This document shows, piece after piece, positions 1 through 8,335 of a DNA stretch of 64,000 bases. The stretch lies in NCBI RefSeq assembly GCF_018687735.1, contig NZ_CP061304.1, forward strand, positions 992,001 through 1,056,000. Reading direction: 5' to 3'. The notes under the pieces are model-generated. The model was not told the DNA's origin and ran no database searches. It saw nothing but the letters and a program-made list of their open reading frames with translations. Every line of letters starts with the position of its first letter. The stretch's first letter is position 1. The position numbers and the translations under genes were made by a program. The DNA is from Polynucleobacter sp. MG-5-Ahmo-C2 (lineage in GTDB: Bacteria; Pseudomonadota; Gammaproteobacteria; Burkholderiales; Burkholderiaceae).

Positions 1-624
1 CAGTAAACGATAAGTTACCCTGCTACCAAGACCAATTAAGCCTGTTGTGGGTAAGTCGTCCAATGACATCATGACGCGAGGTGCAAAGTTCATGAAGCCT
101 GCGCCGCGGTCAATCTCACGCTCGATCACGCCTGCAATCAGAAATGTTTTCTGCCCAAGCACCATTTGATCACCGAGCTTTGCCTGCAAACTTGCCAGCA
201 TGACTGGGTCAAGCCAAACAGAACCAGGAGGCGGCCCGGAATGAAACCTTACATTGCCCGATAGAACCTGTAGCGCACCTCGCAATGGATATGATGGGCT
301 CACCGCCTTCAGTGAAGCCAGCTTGCTAAGGGTCCCAACAGTTGCCATACTCGGGAACACAATCGTTTGCGCTATTTGCAGTCCTCTGCCGCGCGCTTCT
401 AGAAGAAAGTCTTCTGGTATTGGCTGATCTGCAGCAATCACAATATCTGAAGCAAGTAATTGGCGGGCATCAAACTGAAATGCTCTTTGCATTCGATCAG
501 CTAGAAAGCTCACGCTAGATAAGGCGGTTACTGAAAGTGCAAGCGCCACAAACAACCAGACCAGCTCTTGAGAGCGTAGCTCTTGTCTCAAACCCCTAAA
601 GAAGCTTGTGATTAAGCGCTTCAA
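1..624 (-). CDS. FtsX-like ABC transporter permease (partial, N-terminal part)
   Basis: Only about the first 208 codons are present; the rest lies left of the window. Hand translation of the minus strand gives a short basic N-terminus, one hydrophobic segment (around LVWLFVALALSVTAL) and then a periplasmic stretch typical of the MacB-like core of FtsX-family permeases of the YbbP kind. These permeases work with a LolD/YbbA-like ATPase, either in lipoprotein or lipid handling or in export. The proposed start is a TTG at 624-622, overlapping the TGA of the SDR gene; an in-frame stop lies just upstream, so no much longer start is possible. The overlap suggests translational coupling. The exact substrate cannot be told from this part. 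Confidence 0.75.
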   Translation of the reverse strand, partial: MKRLITSFFRGLRQELRSQELVWLFVALALSVTALSSVSFLADRMQRAFQFDARQLLASDIVIAADQPIPEDFLLEARGRGLQIAQTIVFPSMATVGTLSKLASLKAVSPSYPLRGALQVLSGNVRFHSGPPPGSVWLDPVMLASLQAKLGDQMVLGQKTFLIAGVIEREIDRGAGFMNFAPRVMMSLDDLPTTGLIGLGSRVTYRLL

Positions 625-1406
625 ATTGCCTGGATCTGACCGCCATCAACGCGCATGACGGTTCCCGTAATAAAGGATGCATTTTGACTAACCAAAAAGG
701 CTGCAGCATCTCCATACTCTTTAGGGTCACCATAACGACCCATCGGAATTTGCTTCAGCATCTCTTTAACAACATCATCATAGTTGGCGCCTTCACGCTT
801 TGCTTTCGCTTCATCTAATTGACGTAGACGATCAGTAGCAATCCGACCCGGCATGATGACATTGACTGTAATACCGTCATTAGCAACCTCAGCAGACAAT
901 GTTTTTGACCATGCCAGTAGTGCAGCCCGCAAAGTATTAGAGATTGCTAAATTTTTGATTGGGGCAATTGCGCCTGAGGTAGTGCTAGTAATAATGCGGC
1001 CCCATTTACGCTGGCGCATGCCGGGCAAAACACGATCGGTAATAGCGATGAGCGAAAGAACCATATCGTTAAAACTTTTTTGCCAGAGCGCAGGATCTTG
1101 TCCGGCAGCCAAGGTAGGAGGCGGGCCACCAGTGTTATTAATTAGGATGTCGATTGGACCCAACTCTTGCTCAACCCGAGAGACCAAACCATCAATGACA
1201 GATGCATCAGAAAGATCCCAGTTAAGCGCTAGGGCTTCACCGCCAGCAGCTTGAATCAACTCAACTGATTTTTGTAGGCCCTCTGGATTGCGTCCCGTCA
1301 CTGCCACCTTGACACCCTCGCGCGCCAACGATACAGCCATGGCTTGGCCTAGACCGCGACTTGATGCCATAACTAATGCAACTTTACCTTTGATTCCTAA
1401 ATCCAT
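621..1406 (-). CDS. SDR-family protein with altered catalytic residues
   Basis: A 261-residue short-chain dehydrogenase/reductase fold protein. The Rossmann start is seen as ASSRGLG near residue 14, the structural NNTG motif is at about 90-93, and the C-terminal VDGG is typical of FabG-like reductases. The usual YxxxK catalytic pair is not seen: the aligned segment reads AISNTLRAAL, which places Ser156 and Arg160 where Tyr and Lys are expected. A serine-rich patch (STTS, 141-144) is present. An AGGAGA ribosome site precedes the ATG. It follows the MCE operon on the same strand by 28 bases and overlaps the next permease gene. It may be a reductase of an atypical SDR subgroup or a non-catalytic NAD(P)-binding protein; the substrate is unknown. 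Confidence 0.85.
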   Translation of the reverse strand: MDLGIKGKVALVMASSRGLGQAMAVSLAREGVKVAVTGRNPEGLQKSVELIQAAGGEALALNWDLSDASVIDGLVSRVEQELGPIDILINNTGGPPPTLAAGQDPALWQKSFNDMVLSLIAITDRVLPGMRQRKWGRIITSTTSGAIAPIKNLAISNTLRAALLAWSKTLSAEVANDGITVNVIMPGRIATDRLRQLDEAKAKREGANYDDVVKEMLKQIPMGRYGDPKEYGDAAAFLVSQNASFITGTVMRVDGGQIQAI

Positions 1407-1434
1407 CTTTTCTCCTAGACAGCTTATCTTAGCC

Positions 1435-2061
1435 TTAATGTCCTAAAGGCTTGGGTAGATTGGCTGCATATTGATCCAACTGAGCTTCATATTCCTTAAA
1501 AATCTCAGCCAATGCCTGTTGTTGACCTAATACCAGCGCCTCGGGTGTATTGTCTTTCAGTACCACGCGCTTAGTGTAACGATTAGAGCCAATTAGTGGA
1601 TTGACCTTAGCCCCGTTTTCTACGGTGAGGAAAAATTCAATACTGACAACTGCCTCAGGCCTTACACGATAGTCGCCGTAGAACTCATTTACTGTAGCTT
1701 GCAATGTGTAATAAGGGAAAAAGCTATTGCTCTGCCCAACTGCCGCCGAGAAAATGCCAGACTTATTAATCCATTGACGCTCCGCATTTGAAATCATGTC
1801 GGCAGGTAGTGTCGTGTATACGTTATAGAAATCTTTTTCAAAACGTTGATCACCCAGACGATAAACCAAAGACCGGCCATCGTATGGTGGCGCTACAGAA
1901 ACAGAGCCAATCTTCAGCCAATAGGCAGTGCGAGCCTTGAGAGCAACTCCGCTGCGCTCAGGATTCACCATAAAACTGTTAGGGACCACAGGAGCGCGGG
2001 ATGGTAATGCGCAGGCGAATAAAGCTAAGACCGCAAAAGATAGAAGAATGCGTTTGATCAT
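1435..2061 (-). CDS. MCE-transport auxiliary lipoprotein (PqiC/ABC-auxiliary type)
   Basis: A 208-residue lipoprotein. The chosen ATG overlaps the stop of the preceding MCE gene by four bases (ATGA) and gives a classic lipoprotein signal, MIKRILLSF followed by a lipobox ending LFAC. A longer reading frame exists upstream but would run into the MCE gene and lose the signal. Its position and length match the ABC-type transport auxiliary lipoprotein family (PqiC/YmbA-like). These sit at the inner face of the outer membrane and partner MCE proteins in moving lipids across the periplasm. It is the fourth gene of the operon. Family assignment rests on context plus the overall pattern. Confidence 0.82.
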   Translation of the reverse strand: MIKRILLSFAVLALFACALPSRAPVVPNSFMVNPERSGVALKARTAYWLKIGSVSVAPPYDGRSLVYRLGDQRFEKDFYNVYTTLPADMISNAERQWINKSGIFSAAVGQSNSFFPYYTLQATVNEFYGDYRVRPEAVVSIEFFLTVENGAKVNPLIGSNRYTKRVVLKDNTPEALVLGQQQALAEIFKEYEAQLDQYAANLPKPLGH

Positions 2062-2990
2062 TTTTGAACTCCAGCTTGTCCTTGCGTGCCATTCATGGGC
2101 AGCACTATTTTTGGAGGGGGTTCGCCCCAAATCAAACTCGATGGCGATTGACTGGCAATGCGACTAAATTCATTTAGATTCTCGGTGGTTTGCCTGAGAT
2201 TTTCAATCGTCGCACTAGTGTCCCCTTGAATACTAGTAACTGTTTGCCGTAAGGCCACCATAGTGCCAATTAACTCTCGCATCAAAATATTGAGCTCATC
2301 CTGATCTGTTACTTTGGTGATACGCTCGATAATGACATTCAAGGATTGAACTGAACGTATCAGACCCTGATTGCCCTTGCCATCACCAGCCATTAATGAG
2401 TTTAGATTGGCCAGAAGTTGATCGAATTTTTTCTGAGTCTCATCAATGTTGGCATTATTGAGAGCGGTAACAAATTTTTGAACGCCTGAAATGATTTCAT
2501 CGGCTTGATTTGGGAGAGACGGAATAACTGGTTCAGCAGGTATCCAGCTATACGGCAGCGGAGTGTAGCCTGAAGCACCGGTGGAGAAATCGAACTCTAC
2601 ATAATTAACGCCCGTGATCCCCATAGATTTAACGCGCGCGCGCAAATTATTTTTTACAAACTCTTCGATCTGATCTTCGGTTAACTTATCACCAAAAATC
2701 TGCATACGCACAACCACATACTGCAGACGCTTTTCAAAGGGAACGTCTTTTTCGTAAATATCGCCAGATAAACCAATCATGGTTACTTGGCCAACCTTCA
2801 CCCCCCTAAAACGGACTGCAGCTCCTGTATCTAAGCCAGTCACGGACTGCTTAATATAGGTTTCGACCATAAAGGATTTTTCAAACAGCTGCCCTGATCC
2901 AAAGATCAAAATAATGGTTATCAGCACTCCGACTGCGGCAAGGACAAAAACGCCTAAACGGAAATAATTTGGGTTTGAATTATTGCTCAT
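2058..2990 (-). CDS. MCE/MlaD-family lipid-binding protein
   Basis: A 310-residue protein with one N-terminal transmembrane helix (about residues 11-30) followed by an MCE domain (about 38-120) containing VRFRGVKVGQV, then a helical C-terminal region. MCE proteins form periplasmic rings or tubes that carry phospholipids between the membranes. The start overlaps the stop of the ATPase gene by four bases, so translation is probably coupled. At 310 residues it is longer than E. coli MlaD (about 180), and the extended C-terminal helices could form a needle-like tube. The associated lipoprotein and STAS-permease make it more like the general YrbE-MCE-lipoprotein arrangement than the canonical mlaFEDCB operon. 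Confidence 0.9.
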   Translation of the reverse strand: MSNNSNPNYFRLGVFVLAAVGVLITIILIFGSGQLFEKSFMVETYIKQSVTGLDTGAAVRFRGVKVGQVTMIGLSGDIYEKDVPFEKRLQYVVVRMQIFGDKLTEDQIEEFVKNNLRARVKSMGITGVNYVEFDFSTGASGYTPLPYSWIPAEPVIPSLPNQADEIISGVQKFVTALNNANIDETQKKFDQLLANLNSLMAGDGKGNQGLIRSVQSLNVIIERITKVTDQDELNILMRELIGTMVALRQTVTSIQGDTSATIENLRQTTENLNEFSRIASQSPSSLIWGEPPPKIVLPMNGTQGQAGVQK

Positions 2991-3754
2991 GCTACTTCCT
3001 TGCTCATCATGCGATTAAAGAATTGATGTACTCGTGGGTCAGGGCTGCTATCTCGTAATACTTTGGGGTCGCCTTGAGCAATAATGCCCTTTGCGCTTTT
3101 ATCCAACATAATTACCTTATCTGCAATGGCATAAATACTCGCCAACTCATGCGACACAATCACAAAAGTAATGCCTAAATTTTTAGAGAGATCGAGGATC
3201 GTGCTGTCGAGATCTGCTGAAGTAATAGGATCAAGACCTGCTGAGGGCTCATCCAAGAATAAAATCTTAGGATCTAGCGCCATGGCCCGAGCAATCGCAG
3301 CACGCTTTTGCATGCCGCCACTAATTTCACTGGGCATATAAGTCTCGTAAGGCAAGAGTCCCACTAAATCCAACTTACAACGCGCTAATAAGTCCATCTG
3401 ATCTTGGGTCAGATTGGTGTACTCCTGCATAAACAGCGTCACGTTATCTAAGAGACTCATGGATCCAAACAGAGCGCCCTGCTGATACATTACCCCAAAA
3501 CTCGTCATGATCTTTTGGCGCTCTGCGCCAAGCGCAGTAGTAATGTTTTCCCCTTCGATTAAAACATTCCCCGATATGGGCTGATACAAACCAAAAAGGT
3601 TCTTGAGCAGACTAGATTTGCCACAACCAGAGCCACCTAAAATCACAAAAATCTCGCCATAATTCACTGAGAAATTAAGATCTTGCAAAAGAATGTTTGC
3701 ACCGTACCCAACAGTCAGATTCTGAACATCAATCGCGAGTGCGTTCTGATCCAT
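2987..3754 (-). CDS. ABC transporter ATP-binding protein, MlaF-like
   Basis: A 255-residue ABC ATPase that powers the MCE transporter. Walker A is GGSGCGKSS (about residues 40-48), the signature is SGGMQKRAA, Walker B is ILFLDEP, and a switch histidine follows in VSHEL. The MQKR form of the signature is characteristic of MlaF/Ttg2A-type ATPases. It overlaps the permease stop by one base (TAATG) and the MCE gene by four, which places it in a tightly coupled operon. It presumably energises lipid transfer at the inner membrane. Confidence 0.92.
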   Translation of the reverse strand: MDQNALAIDVQNLTVGYGANILLQDLNFSVNYGEIFVILGGSGCGKSSLLKNLFGLYQPISGNVLIEGENITTALGAERQKIMTSFGVMYQQGALFGSMSLLDNVTLFMQEYTNLTQDQMDLLARCKLDLVGLLPYETYMPSEISGGMQKRAAIARAMALDPKILFLDEPSAGLDPITSADLDSTILDLSKNLGITFVIVSHELASIYAIADKVIMLDKSAKGIIAQGDPKVLRDSSPDPRVHQFFNRMMSKEVA

Positions 3755-4917
3755 TAAAAGCCCGTCTTATAAGAGATGTACGCAAAGATGCCATCGACCA
3801 AAACAATCATGACGATACTACTGACTACGGCACGCGTAGCAGAGATGCCTACTGCTGCAGCACCAGTACCTGTTTGCATGCCACGAAGGCAGCCAACAGC
3901 TGAGACCACAACTCCAAACAAGGTAGCCTTAATGAGTCCAGAGCCGATATCTTCAATGGATACTGTCTGTAACATGCCATTCCAAAAGTTAATAAATGGA
4001 ACCTCATAAGCCAACATAGTCACCATTGAGGAAAAAATACTCACGATGTCAGCAAACAAGGTAAGAATTGGCATTACCAAAATTCCGGCGAGTACGCGAG
4101 GAACAACCAAGAAACGGATTGGACTAAGACCTCCGGTTACCAGAGCATCTACTTCACTATTCACAGTCATCGTGCCAATCTCCGCAGCAAATGCTGCAGA
4201 GGAACGACCCGCAAGTAAGATGGCGGTAATTAAGGGGCCCATCTCACGCACAATACCAAGTGCTGCTAATGGGCCGACAAAAGAAACTGCGCCGAATTGC
4301 TGCATACCAATCGCTGCCTGGAAGGACAGAATGACCCCAATCAGGAAAGAAACTAGCCCGACAATTGGCAAGGCAGCGATGCCAGCCTGGACAGCGGCAT
4401 CAACAAAATCACCCCAACGCACTTCCCTTGGATGTCGCAAGGACCAAAAAAGATCGTCAGATAAATGCCCTGTAAATGTAATCAAGCCTTTTGCGTCATC
4501 GATTAAGTTTTGCGCAGCCATTCCAGTGCTAACCACAAAACTTCTCTTAGGCTTAGCCACTGGTAGCGGGAATAAATCAGTGATTGGATCAAACTCTTTG
4601 AGCAAAGGTTCATAGCGAGGATTTAATCCTACGATTGAAAATTTACCGCCAGCTGTTTGTTGGGCTTTTTCAATATCAATTAAAAATGCAATGCCCGAAC
4701 CATCAAGCGAAGAGATGTTGGAAGCATCAAATATCAAAGAATGATTGCCTGAGCTTTTTAACCAGTTATCTTGCTGTTCACGCACCTGGGTCCATACACT
4801 TGCCAATGAATAGACATCCACCATGCCAGTAATAACAACTTTTGCCGTTTCTGCATTAACCGGTACCCACTTTGCAATGGAAGCATCTGCGCTGGGGTTA
4901 TCTTTACTGATGGTCAT
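3754..4917 (-). CDS. STAS-domain MlaE/YrbE-family ABC permease
   Basis: About 387 residues. The N-terminal third is a STAS-like domain (SLIFDASNISSLDGSGIAF, a MlaB-like anti-sigma-antagonist fold), and the rest is a MlaE/YrbE permease with several hydrophobic segments and the conserved VREMGPLITAILLAGRSS region. In the canonical Mla system the STAS protein (MlaB) is separate; here it is fused to the permease, as in a known YrbE subgroup. The chosen ATG at 4917 yields MTISKDN; a start 63 bases upstream is possible but adds no recognisable sequence. It is the first gene of the operon. Confidence 0.88.
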   Translation of the reverse strand: MTISKDNPSADASIAKWVPVNAETAKVVITGMVDVYSLASVWTQVREQQDNWLKSSGNHSLIFDASNISSLDGSGIAFLIDIEKAQQTAGGKFSIVGLNPRYEPLLKEFDPITDLFPLPVAKPKRSFVVSTGMAAQNLIDDAKGLITFTGHLSDDLFWSLRHPREVRWGDFVDAAVQAGIAALPIVGLVSFLIGVILSFQAAIGMQQFGAVSFVGPLAALGIVREMGPLITAILLAGRSSAAFAAEIGTMTVNSEVDALVTGGLSPIRFLVVPRVLAGILVMPILTLFADIVSIFSSMVTMLAYEVPFINFWNGMLQTVSIEDIGSGLIKATLFGVVVSAVGCLRGMQTGTGAAAVGISATRAVVSSIVMIVLVDGIFAYISYKTGF

Positions 4918-5039
4918 TATCAAAAAATGTTTGGCAGGCCTGTGAAGTGCTGATACTCGTGATGATAGGATTTCAACCAAGGGCTCAAAATCATCTTATC
5001 CCAACTATAAGGGATCTTGATGAAGGGCAGTAGAAAGTG

Positions 5040-5068
5040 AAAAGGGCCTAGTTTCTCAACTAGGCCCT
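5040..5068 (-). terminator. Rho-independent terminator after tRNA-Arg
   Basis: A perfect 10-bp inverted repeat, GGGCCTAGTT/AACTAGGCCC, with a four-base loop, followed on the minus strand by TTTT. It lies just downstream of tRNA-Arg and upstream of the MCE operon. Confidence 0.8.
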
Positions 5069-5076
5069 CAATATGA

Positions 5077-5153
5077 TGGTGCGGCTGGCAGGAATTGAAC
5101 CCACGACCCCTTGGTTCGTAGCCAAGTACTCTATCCAGCTGAGCTACAGCCGC
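5077..5153 (-). tRNA. tRNA-Arg (anticodon ACG)
   Basis: The reverse strand folds as a complete cloverleaf with encoded CCA. The acceptor stem is GCGGCTG, the D-arm contains AGCTCAGCTGGATAGAG, the anticodon loop is CTACGAA with anticodon ACG between CTTGG/CCAAG stems, and the T-loop is GTTCAAT. A-34 would be modified to inosine to read CGN codons. A CATAAT element about 11 bases upstream (plus-strand 5164-5169) may be its -10 box. Confidence 0.97.
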
Positions 5154-5171
5154 AACAGCCATAATTATGCC

Positions 5172-5672
5172 ATGGAAGAGAAAAACTACATTACACCTGC
5201 TGGTCACGAACGCATCAAAACCGAGCTTCTACAGCTCTTAAACCTTGATCGGCCCGAGGTCGTAAAGGTAGTTCACTGGGCTGCCTCCAACGGTGATCGC
5301 TCAGAAAATGGGGACTATATCTATGGGAAAAAGCGTCTACGGGAGATAGACCGCCGCATACGCTTTCTGAACAAGCGCCTTGAATTTGCCGTAGTTGTCG
5401 ACAATTTAGCCCGAAAAAATGGGGATAGCGATGCCGAACAAGTCTTCTTCGGAGCTACGGTAACCTACTCGCCAGTCGAGGGGCTAGAGGCTGGAAAGAA
5501 GACTGTAATCACTATCGTAGGAGTCGACGAAGTAGATCTTGACAAGGGTCACGTGAGCTGGGTATCACCAATCTCTAAAGCACTAATCAAAGCAAGACTG
5601 GGAGATTGTGTTGCAATCCAAACGCCAACTGGACCTTGTGAAATTGAAATACTGGACGTTCAATATCTTTAA
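5172..5672 (+). CDS. greB: Transcript cleavage factor GreB
   Basis: A 166-residue GreA/GreB-family factor. It inserts its coiled coil into the RNA polymerase secondary channel to trigger cleavage of backtracked RNA. The coiled-coil tip NGDRSENGDY carries the acidic pair, and YGKKRLREIDRRIRFL is typical of GreB rather than GreA. A C-terminal FKBP-like domain follows (WVSPISKALI). The ATG at 5172 lies only 18 bases from the 5' end of the divergent tRNA-Arg, and no good Shine-Dalgarno sequence is visible; longer frames run through the tRNA and are not credible. Its 3' end overlaps the convergent spoT stop by four bases. Confidence 0.93.
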   Translation: MEEKNYITPAGHERIKTELLQLLNLDRPEVVKVVHWAASNGDRSENGDYIYGKKRLREIDRRIRFLNKRLEFAVVVDNLARKNGDSDAEQVFFGATVTYSPVEGLEAGKKTVITIVGVDEVDLDKGHVSWVSPISKALIKARLGDCVAIQTPTGPCEIEILDVQYL

Positions 5673-8071
5673 AGCGATCGGATTCGGGTCACTCGCATCA
5701 CATCATGATTAGTGCGAAGACTGCGCATGACCTTTGATAGATGCAAGCGATCGTATACCTGGATCGTAAAACGAATGGTGACAGAGTCTTCCTTATAGCG
5801 ATCATCCATCGATACATTCATGATGTTTGAGTCTGCAGAAGTAACGCTGCTAGCAACCCTTGCCAACACTCCTTTACCTTGACGGGTATCAATTGCTAAA
5901 TCTACTTCAAATTCACGATGAACTTCTTTGCCCCACTCGACTTCAACCCACTTTTCACCATCTTTGGATAACATGCGCAAGGCAACCGGACAGTCATTGG
6001 TGTGAACTTGAAGTCCCTCACCCTTACCTAGGTAGCCAATAATATTGTCACCCGGTATTGGATGGCAACAAGTCTGAAAACTGATCGAGTTACCTTCACG
6101 TCCGTCGACCAAAATAGCCTGACGCTGATGGTGACTCACTTCTGGTGTGGATGCAATCCAGTCGGCAGCACCTAAACGCATTTGATCGCCGCCACCTTCA
6201 TCATCAATCAATATCTTCAAACGAATAGCCAGCTCTTGAGGTGAGCGGCGACCTAGAGCAATATTGACACAGGCTTCTTCACGGGTTTTATCACCAGTCC
6301 AATGCATGAGCTTCTCCCAGATCTCAGGAGATAACAATGCTGCATCAACCCCCTGCTGGCGCAGGCCATTGGCTAATAAACGCTCACCCAGTTGTAATGA
6401 CTCGGCATAGTGTTTAGTTTTTAAAGAATGTCGAATGGAGGCACGTGCCTTACCAGTGCGTACAAAGGCGAGCCAACCAGGATTTGGTTGTGAATTAGCG
6501 GAAGTGATCACTTCAATAATGTCGCCGTTTTTCAGTTCACTGCGTAGCGGTAGTTGTAAGCCATTGATCTTCACGGCAACACAGGTATTGCCCAGATCGC
6601 TATGAATAGAGTATGCAAAATCAAGTGCAGTTGCCCCTCTTGGTAGCGCCCTAATTTGTCCCTTAGGCGTAAAGACATAAACTGCATCAGGAAAAAGATC
6701 AATCTTGACGTGCTCTAAGAATTCTTGGGAATCACCACTGCTATCCTGAATATCAATCAAAGATTGCAGCCACTGATGGGCACGATTTTGCACCTCACTC
6801 ATATCTGGCGAACCGTCCTTATAGGCCCAGTGTGCAGCAACACCCGCCTCCGCAACGGCATGCATATCAGCAGTACGAATCTGAAACTCAACCGGGACAC
6901 CTGATGGTCCCAACAGTGTTGTGTGAAGTGATTGATAGCCATTCAACTTCGGAATCGCAATGTAATCCTTAAACTTGCCAGGCATTGGCTTATAAAGAGC
7001 ATGCAAAATACCTAATGCCCGATAACACTCGTCAATACTGCTCACCGTGACACGAAAAGCGTAAACATCCAGGACTTGTGAAAAACTGACATGCTTAGTG
7101 CGCATCTTGTTATAGATGCTGTACAGTGTTTTTTCACGACCACGCAGATCCACATCGAGATTGGCCTTAGCGAAGGACATGCGTGATGCTTGCAAGATCT
7201 TTTCAATGATTTCTTTGCGATTACCGCGCGCCCTTTTTACTGCACCCTCAATGACACGAAAGCGCATTGGCATCGAGTAGCGAAAACTGAGGTCCTGTAA
7301 GTCGCGGTAAATAATGTTTAAGCCTAAGCGATGCGCAATTGGGGCATATATCTCAATCGTTTCTGCGGCAACCCTACGACGCTTCTCCATGGGAACTGCA
7401 TCTAAGGTGCGCATATTGTGCGTACGATCGGCCAGCTTTACTAAGATGACTCGAACATCGCGCGCCATTGCCATGAACATTTTGCGAAAGCTCTCTGCTT
7501 GCGCTTCGGCGTGACTTTGGAACTCTAACTTATCAAGCTTGGTTAAGCCCTCTACCAACTCAGCCACCTTGGCGCCAAACCTTTCTACCAAGTCGGCTTT
7601 GGTTGATCCGGTATCTTCAATAACATCGTGCAATAAGGCAGCCATAATCGAGGGTGCATCTAAGCGCCAAGTGGCGCAGAGCTCAGCGACAGCGACAGGA
7701 TGAGTAATGTAAGGCTCGCCGCTATGACGGTATTGACCTAAGTGCGCAGCATCCGAGAACTGAAACGCCTTCTTCACTAACGCAACTTCATCAGGTTTAA
7801 GGTAAGCCAGCTTCGAAAGTAAGTTTTCTATCGAAACTACTTGGTGTTTTAACGGTGTACTGGGCGCAGAGGTTGGCCCAAACAAATGACGGCTCGATTG
7901 CGCTAGCAATGACGCTAGGATCGATTTTTTACCGCTATCTTTACTGAATGGCTTTGAGGTATCTGTTGGTGTACTCAACAGATCAACTGCAGTGCTTCCA
8001 AGGGAGGTCTCTCTGGACGAAAGTCCTCCTACTAATTCCGATGCTTTGGCTGTTCCTAAAGGGAGCTCCAC
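5669..8071 (-). CDS. spoT: Bifunctional (p)ppGpp synthetase/hydrolase SpoT
   Basis: An 800-residue RelA/SpoT homolog. In order it has an HD hydrolase domain with intact metal ligands (THPVAVAE, LLHDVIEDT), a synthetase domain (REKTLYSIYNKM, YRALGILH), a TGS domain (VYVFTPKGQ) and a C-terminal ACT domain. Because the HD residues are intact, it should both make and degrade (p)ppGpp, that is SpoT rather than RelA. The GTG start at 8071 is preceded by AGGAG at a good distance, but it creates a roughly 85-residue low-complexity N-terminus longer than in E. coli SpoT (702 aa). It lies directly after rpoZ, the classical gmk-rpoZ-spoT order. Confidence 0.95.
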   Translation of the reverse strand: MELPLGTAKASELVGGLSSRETSLGSTAVDLLSTPTDTSKPFSKDSGKKSILASLLAQSSRHLFGPTSAPSTPLKHQVVSIENLLSKLAYLKPDEVALVKKAFQFSDAAHLGQYRHSGEPYITHPVAVAELCATWRLDAPSIMAALLHDVIEDTGSTKADLVERFGAKVAELVEGLTKLDKLEFQSHAEAQAESFRKMFMAMARDVRVILVKLADRTHNMRTLDAVPMEKRRRVAAETIEIYAPIAHRLGLNIIYRDLQDLSFRYSMPMRFRVIEGAVKRARGNRKEIIEKILQASRMSFAKANLDVDLRGREKTLYSIYNKMRTKHVSFSQVLDVYAFRVTVSSIDECYRALGILHALYKPMPGKFKDYIAIPKLNGYQSLHTTLLGPSGVPVEFQIRTADMHAVAEAGVAAHWAYKDGSPDMSEVQNRAHQWLQSLIDIQDSSGDSQEFLEHVKIDLFPDAVYVFTPKGQIRALPRGATALDFAYSIHSDLGNTCVAVKINGLQLPLRSELKNGDIIEVITSANSQPNPGWLAFVRTGKARASIRHSLKTKHYAESLQLGERLLANGLRQQGVDAALLSPEIWEKLMHWTGDKTREEACVNIALGRRSPQELAIRLKILIDDEGGGDQMRLGAADWIASTPEVSHHQRQAILVDGREGNSISFQTCCHPIPGDNIIGYLGKGEGLQVHTNDCPVALRMLSKDGEKWVEVEWGKEVHREFEVDLAIDTRQGKGVLARVASSVTSADSNIMNVSMDDRYKEDSVTIRFTIQVYDRLHLSKVMRSLRTNHDVMRVTRIRSL

Positions 8072-8086
8072 ACCGGAACTCCTAAA

Positions 8087-8290
8087 TTACAAAGGTACTT
8101 TGGTCAACATGTCACGGTCAGTTACACCAGCAGCAACTTCACGTAATGCAACGACAGTCGCTTTATCTCTGGACTCAACACGTGGGGAGTGACCTTGAAC
8201 CAATTGACGAGCACGATAAGTCGCAGCCAACACTAGTTCAAAACGATTTGGGATGGTTTTAAGACAATCTTCTACAGTAATACGGGCCAT
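8087..8290 (-). CDS. rpoZ: DNA-directed RNA polymerase omega subunit
   Basis: A 67-residue omega subunit that helps assemble RNA polymerase and forms part of a ppGpp-binding site. The N-terminus [10 protein letters not shown] and the segments NRFELVL and ARQL are diagnostic. The start at 8290 was chosen because it gives the standard family N-terminus; a start nine codons upstream adds nothing conserved. It lies between gmk and spoT in the order common to proteobacteria. Confidence 0.96.
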   Translation of the reverse strand: MARITVEDCLKTIPNRFELVLAATYRARQLVQGHSPRVESRDKATVVALREVAAGVTDRDMLTKVPL

Positions 8291-8335
8291 GCTGAACTCA
8301 CTTAAATTTAGCTTCAATACCTATAGGATAACTGA

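Noticed and set aside
4046..4615. Long plus-strand frame of 189 codons
   Set aside because: Lies entirely antisense to the STAS-permease gene, which has clear family motifs. Its own translation is Thr/Ile/Pro-rich without a recognisable domain.
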